From the NCBI GenBank assembly GCA_029379385.1, contig CM055608.1:16862350-16926349 (forward strand): a DNA stretch of 64,000 bases. Direction: 5' to 3'. Both the position numbers and the translations under genes were made by a program. The notes under the pieces are model-generated. The model searched no databases. It saw only the letters and a list, made by a program, of their open reading frames with translations, and was not told where the DNA came from. Numbering within the stretch: the first letter of the stretch is position 1; each line of letters starts with the position of its first letter. Positions 59,158-64,000 of the stretch are shown one piece after another. Source of the stretch: Quillaja saponaria (lineage: Eukaryota > Streptophyta > Magnoliopsida > Fabales > Quillajaceae).

Positions 59158-59520
59158 CTAGTCATCGACTCTCAATGTAGTAGAAATCTTATTGTGCTTT
59201 AAGACGAACACAATAGAACTATTGTTACAATACATCTTAAGCAGTTTAAAAATCGAGACAACTACACAAAGATAAGTTAACATATTCTTCAACCACATAT
59301 TGGATACTCTATAACAAGTAATAAACTCACTTTGTATAGTGAAAGAAGCTTTTGCTTGGAACATTTCCAAGATACAACTCCCAAAGTTAACATGAAAATA
59401 TATCCTGAAATGGATTTAAGATCATCATTGCAGCTAGCAAAGTCAGAATCATAGTAACTAATTAATTTATGGTAATTAATCATTTGATGCAATAGCATAA
59501 AAACTTTGATTTTCTATAAA
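59158..59520 (-). pseudogene. Copia RNase H remnant
   Basis: SYYDSDFASCNDDLKSISGY matches the start of copia RNase H (Y-x-D-x-D-x-A). VVSWKCSKQKLLSL and, in the other frame, IQSEFITCYRVSNMWLKNML and KMYCNNSSIVFVLKHNK follow. The final DN pair is NN. Confidence 0.82.
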
Positions 59521-60510
59521 TATTTCATAACTTAATGTTCTGATCTTGGGTTTAACTGTGCCAAGAATTCCCACTACAAAAGCAATGTCAGGCCTAGTAA
59601 CAAACCTAAACATACAAACTTCTGATTACACTAGCATAAGGCACATTTCTCACGGACTTTCTATGAGACATATTAACAAGCCACTTATTTAAACTAAACT
59701 TGTCACTCTTGACAACAGGTACATCCTCAGACTTGCATTTACGTAAATTGAACCTACTCAACACTCGATCAATATAGGCTTACTAGGAAAGACCTAACAA
59801 AAGTTTAGACTTTGTTAGTGTATATTAATACAAAGAAAAAAAGATGTCTCTCCAAGTTCCTTGATGTCAAAGGTCTTACAACAACAACTTTGCCTCATGA
59901 AATAAATCAATGTCATTATTGACAACAAGCAAGATCCCATTAACCATTATTAGAATATGATAAACATGCTCCTACTGACCTTAAGGTATATTCATTTATC
60001 AACCTTATTCTCAACATAACTAAGAGATATGACTACCTCATCAAAATTTTAAGAACCATTATCAAGATACTTGTATGAGATCCATTTAATAGATTTGTTA
60101 AACCTAAAAATAATATTATTACCTCATTTATATTTTAAACCTTCACCATATGAAAATGCTTTATAAGGTTTCCATTCAAGAAATATGTTTTCACATCCAT
60201 CTGAAATAACTCAAGGTTGATAAATAAGGTCACTAAGGCCATGATCACCCAAAAGAATTTTATTTATTATTATATTATTATTTTAGTTGAGACATGAGAG
60301 AAAATCTCACTAAGAGCACACATTCTCTTTGAGTGAAAACCCTCAGTTTACTTTGAAATACTCAATCTCCCATTTTGAATTATTCTTATTGTTAGTATTA
60401 TAAACCCACTTGCACCCTAATGAATATAGAACACTATGGAAGTTCAACCAACTCCTATACACCATTACTTATTATGGATTGCATCATATCTCACATGGCA
60501 TCAATCCACA
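59521..60510 (-). pseudogene. Copia reverse transcriptase remnant
   Basis: Fragments in order are NGVWELVELP (near 60450), FQMDVKTYFLNGNL (about 60150-60205, the usual HQMDVKTAFLNG), then KSVRNVPYASVIRSL near 59620-59670. The YVDD region is not readable. Frames change repeatedly. Confidence 0.75.
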
Positions 60511-61509
60511 TTCCTAATAGCGAGCTAGAGAAAGGTTCTTGTGCAACTATATTCTAATGTTGAAGAACTACATCAAAAACAAGTTCTACAATTTTAACTA
60601 GAACGGGTGATGCAATATCAATTATTCTTAACTTCTTCTCATCACCGGTTATCATCACATGTACAAGTGATGTTGTTTTTGCCAAGATATGTAAATTAAC
60701 GATGCCAACTTATTTTTCTTTTCTTTACTAGTAGTTGAACACCTTTTCAACTCAACAAATCAAACTCTAAGAACTTAGCGGTGTGAGATACTACTATCTT
60801 GGTTCCACACCCAGATAGAACCTGTATCCCTTATAGTGATCTGGATAACTAGTAAAGTAACAGTGAGCAGAAATAGAGTTGATTTTCTTCTCATTTTGGG
60901 TTATATATACTTATTTCAGTTTGACACTCTTAGACACGAAAATGGTTCACTCTAAATTTTCTTCTAGTCAACAACTCAAAATGTGTTTTAAACTCTAATT
61001 TAATAGGAACCCCATTAAGGATGTACAAGCCAATTTAGGGACTTCTTCTCAAAAGTATTCAGGGAAGTTTGACATATTCATCATACTTCCAATCATGTTC
61101 TTAAAGGTACTATTACACCTTTCAAGCACAACACTTTGTTCAAGGCTACCAGACATGGTATATTAGGTTACAAACCCACAATGTAGTAAGTACCTATCAA
61201 ACAATCTTATATGTTGTCTATCAATATCATGTTTGCGATAATACTACCATCACGATCAAACTTTAAAGTTTTAATAACTTTCCTTAATAGTATTTCAACT
61301 TCAATTTTGAAAATTTTACAATTTTCAAGACAATCAGATTGTTTCTTAATCAAGTAAAGAAAACCAAGACGGGAAAATTCATTAATAAAAATGATAAAAA
61401 CAACTTTCTTTTTGTGTCAAATGGTGGAATAAGGTTCACTGAAATTAGTGTGAAAAATCTCTAAGAGACTTGAACTATTGGTTTTCCCCATTTTTCACTA
61501 TTTTGGTCA
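60511..61509 (-). pseudogene. Copia integrase remnant
   Basis: The core is partly readable at 61210-61470: SLEIFHTNFSEPYSTI (first catalytic Asp appears as Asn), INEFSRLGFLYLIKKQSDCL, then VIKTLKFDRDGSI carrying the second Asp. The region to 60511 is more degenerate. Confidence 0.72.
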
Positions 61510-61929
61510 ATTTATTCTTGACGTAATTAACCCAAAACCATAAGTTTCCAAAAACAAGTGAGGGAATAACATCCTTTATGAGTTTTCCCCTTAAAATTTG
61601 ACTTAGACTTGCAAACCAAAACATTTAGGATTTTTCTTTAATTAGAAATATTTTGGAAATAAGTTTTCTTAATATGAAATGAAGAGTATTATATTTGGAG
61701 AAGTTAAACACATCCACTAATAATTTTAGAATTTAAAGCATTTTAACTTTAAAATTAAAAATAAAATGACCATTTTGTATAATGAGGAAATTAAAATCAC
61801 ATTCCACCAACCATTTTAGAATCACTTTCGAACCATGAAAATGCGACTTAAATGAATACACATTGACATCATTCATGACTCAAAGTTTTACCCTTTATTA
61901 ACTTGGCTTTCTTTTGTTTTCAAACATAT

Positions 61930-62520
61930 TTCTTGGTTATTAAACCAAGACATGAATTTAAGGCAATATGCCTTTACATGACCTTTCTTATTGTACTAGA
62001 AGCACATTAGGTTTATTTTCATGATAGTCTTAGAACCACCTACATTAGGCTTTTAACCATTACTATGCCCTTTAGTATCTTGAGATTTCTTATGATAAGT
62101 ATGTTTCAACTTAACTTGAAATTATTAAAACTACATTTGAACTGACAAAATTAAAGGTCATCTTCAGTTTCAGACAAACCACATATGAGGTTTTAAGAGA
62201 TGGATATTTTAAGGCAGATTAGGCTTAACCTATTAAATCTCCCCCCTAATTCAAAAACTTATTTTTAAGTATTACTGCCAACAACATGAAGAGCAACAAG
62301 ATCAACACACATGGTTGAATTATGTCCATAATTTTCAAGACAAACTCAATATCTTCTTTCCATTGCTTAAAATTTGACCTAATCAACAATTCAATGGAAG
62401 TAGTATTGTTGTTAACAACAAATGAGATGATGCAAAATAAAAGAATGCAACATGCCAAACTATCAGGGTATTGAATAACCAAAAATAAAAACTTATTCAA
62501 CATGATTCCAATGCGCATTA
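61930..62520 (-). pseudogene. Copia gag remnant with zinc knuckle
   Basis: The N-terminal part has IRSNFKQWKEDIEFVLKIMD (about 62330-62400), the typical copia gag start. At about 61960-62005 a CF-x-YNKKGHVKAYC knuckle has the second Cys lost. Stops interrupt between the two. Confidence 0.75.
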
Positions 62521-63190
62521 TTACAAACTCGCCTTTGGGCTAGAGAATGTAACATGCCATTAGGATGTCACATTCAACCCATGAAATTGAAACATAAGAG
62601 CATCTCAAGTTTTGAAAAGTTCATTCCCTTTAGGTAGATAAACCTTCTAAGCTGAGAGTGCAATATTTCAAACAAAATGGGTAACTAAGAACAAGAATTT
62701 ATTTTACATGAGTTTAAGTCGCATTATTACAAACTTCCTCTTTGAGTAGAGAATATAAAATACCATTAAGATCTTATGATCAACCCTTGAAAACAAACAT
62801 AGGAGCACCTTAGCTTTCGAAATGTTCATCCTCTTTGGGAAGATAAATCTTCTAGGCCAAGAATGTAACATGTCAAACACTTTGAGTAATTAAAAACTGA
62901 GAATAAAAATTTATTCTGCATGAATCCAAAGTGAATCATTACAGTACTCCCATTTGGACAGAGAACGTAAATGCTCATGCGGGTCCTTCCTTCTAAGGCA
63001 GAGCGCTTCCCTACCAATGCATTTTTACATCCCACAACTTCGGCTAGATCGCTTAGCCCCATTCATCTTCGGTGCAAGAGTGCTCGATATGCTATTAGGA
63101 TCTCATTATCAACCCATGAAACCAAGATTAGAGCATTCTAGCTTTCGAAAAATCTATCCCCCTTTGAGCAGATAAACCTTCTAAGCCGGT
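62440..63190. repeat. Tandem repeat, period about 208 bp, just over three copies
   Basis: Full units begin near 62516, 62731 and 62937, each starting 'cattattacaaact(c)...' and containing 'agataaaccttctaag'. A partial unit, 62440-62515, precedes them. The third unit carries an insertion of about 118 bp (62971-63088). The array overlaps the start of the copia gag remnant, so it is probably the element's leader. Confidence 0.8.
62971..63088. other. GC-richer insertion inside the third tandem unit
   Basis: Interrupts the unit between 'gagaacgtaa' and 'atgctattagg'. The other units have only a few bases here. Its composition is clearly more GC-rich than the array, and TGCTC appears near both edges. 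Origin unknown. Confidence 0.6.
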
Positions 63191-64000
63191 ATACCCCAAA
63201 CCACATGTTTCATGTATTTTCCAAAATTAAAGAATATAATAACTTCCTTTAAGTAAGAAATTATATACAATAAATTAAGAAACATCTCGTACTATAGCTT
63301 TCACAACATCCCACAAATTTATATAGATAGACGACTTTGGTGGCAACAACCTATATAAACCTCTAGGAATTTCTCAAGCTGAGAAAATTAATTACTCAAA
63401 ATTTATACTTACCAGCTGAAATACTATTTAAGAGTATCTCAAAAGATCACTTAATGCATGTTACAAACTTTAAACAAAATTGAATCAAAACAAAAGTTTT
63501 TACTAACACATGTTTTAAAAACATGAAAGTACGATAATATTTAGCTCTAACTAGGGAGAGTACCTACTGTTTTCAGTTTCATAACATATAAAACATGAAA
63601 ATTCAACAAGCCTTAACAATTATATATGTGCAATTATATTAGTTTTAAACATAACAAAATATCATTCATTAATAATATACTTTTATGCACATAATTTTTT
63701 CAAATCTAACCATACCAAAAAATTGAAAATTTTAAATAAAAAATACCACAAAAATTTAGGATGGAAAAGACCACTGGAGGTTGGCAGGTGCTCCTCTTTC
63801 CCTTTGGAGCGAGTGGGGAATGGCAACCATGGGTGAAGTCTTCTTCAACCTCTAACCGAGTAAACTTAACTCGGTCTAGAGCATATACGAGTTGAAGTGA
63901 CTCGTTTCTAAAAATTCCTAATTTCATTCCACATCTATGCCTTTTTTCAAATTTTTTTTACCTTGGTTTTAAAATTAGTATTCTAAAAATAACCCTATAA
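63191..64000. other. Unassigned AT-rich sequence, possible copia leader
   Basis: No coding potential and no LTR start matching TGTTAGAAATTCC. A somewhat GC-richer patch at about 63755-63910 is unexplained. Confidence 0.4.

Larger units (their letters stand above)
57700..62520 (-). mobile_element. Decayed Ty1/copia retrotransposon (minus strand)
   Basis: Gag, integrase, RT and RNase H remnants occur in that order on the minus strand, followed by polypurine tract and 3' LTR. Integrase ahead of RT is diagnostic of copia. The 5' LTR is either beyond the window or lost. The tandem array at 62440-63190 lies where its leader would be. Stops and frameshifts occur throughout. Confidence 0.8.

Noticed and set aside
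62440..63190. CRISPR-like array
   Set aside because: Units are about 208 bp, diverged along their whole length and in a plant genome; it is an ordinary tandem repeat.

Overview
The window is nuclear DNA of a flowering plant, almost certainly a eudicot. It is AT-rich and its genes are sparse and intron-bearing. Most of the rest is plant transposable elements: an L1-type LINE with a plant-style RNase H, Athila-type Ty3/gypsy elements with tRNA-Asp primer sites, Ty1/copia remnants and a hAT MITE. The species cannot be named from the sequence alone.

Only two host genes are supported, both in the left third. A three-exon gene on the minus strand (12044-14203) encodes a 264-residue LRAT/NC-domain (H-box) protein. 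Facing away from it, about 1.65 kb distant, is a seven-exon plus-strand gene (15852-22031) for digalactosyldiacylglycerol synthase 1 (DGD1), the chloroplast-envelope enzyme that makes DGDG from MGDG. The DGD1 upstream region carries two adjacent phosphate-starvation (P1BS, GNATATNC) sites and several ACGT-core boxes. The coding sequence is broken by two single-base insertions, in exons 4 and 7.

From 22581 to 52727 lies one nested transposon complex whose order of assembly can be read directly. (1) A LINE inserted on the minus strand about 0.55 kb downstream of the DGD1 stop, making a 15-bp target duplication at 22566 and 52728. (2) A 578-bp hAT-type MITE entered the LINE, with an 8-bp duplication. 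(3) An Athila element (outer, minus strand) entered the LINE reverse-transcriptase region at 25817-49193. (4) A second Athila element (inner, 31507-43444) entered the integrase zinc-finger coding sequence of the first, with a 5-bp duplication CCTGT. All are decayed by stops and frameshifts.

The left end (about 920-2947) is the tail of a plus-strand Ty1/copia element: RNase H, polypurine tract and 3' LTR. A related, probably solo LTR lies at 7222-8499. Between them are AT-rich sequence and a fold-back element (6650-6913). The right end (about 57.7-64 kb) is a decayed minus-strand Ty1/copia element in the order gag, integrase, RT, RNase H, PPT, LTR. It is flanked by two separate tandem-repeat arrays with periods of about 162 and 208 bp. 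I see no convincing gene between 52.7 and 57.7 kb, and no CRISPR array, rRNA or tRNA gene.

I did not find a clearly new biological system. The items most worth a second look are the tandem P1BS pair, the DGD1 frameshifts, the fully readable four-layer transposon stratigraphy, recent in-element tandem duplications (one doubling a zinc knuckle), a recurrent GC-rich motif shared by two non-coding blocks of the Athila elements, and the two tandem arrays.
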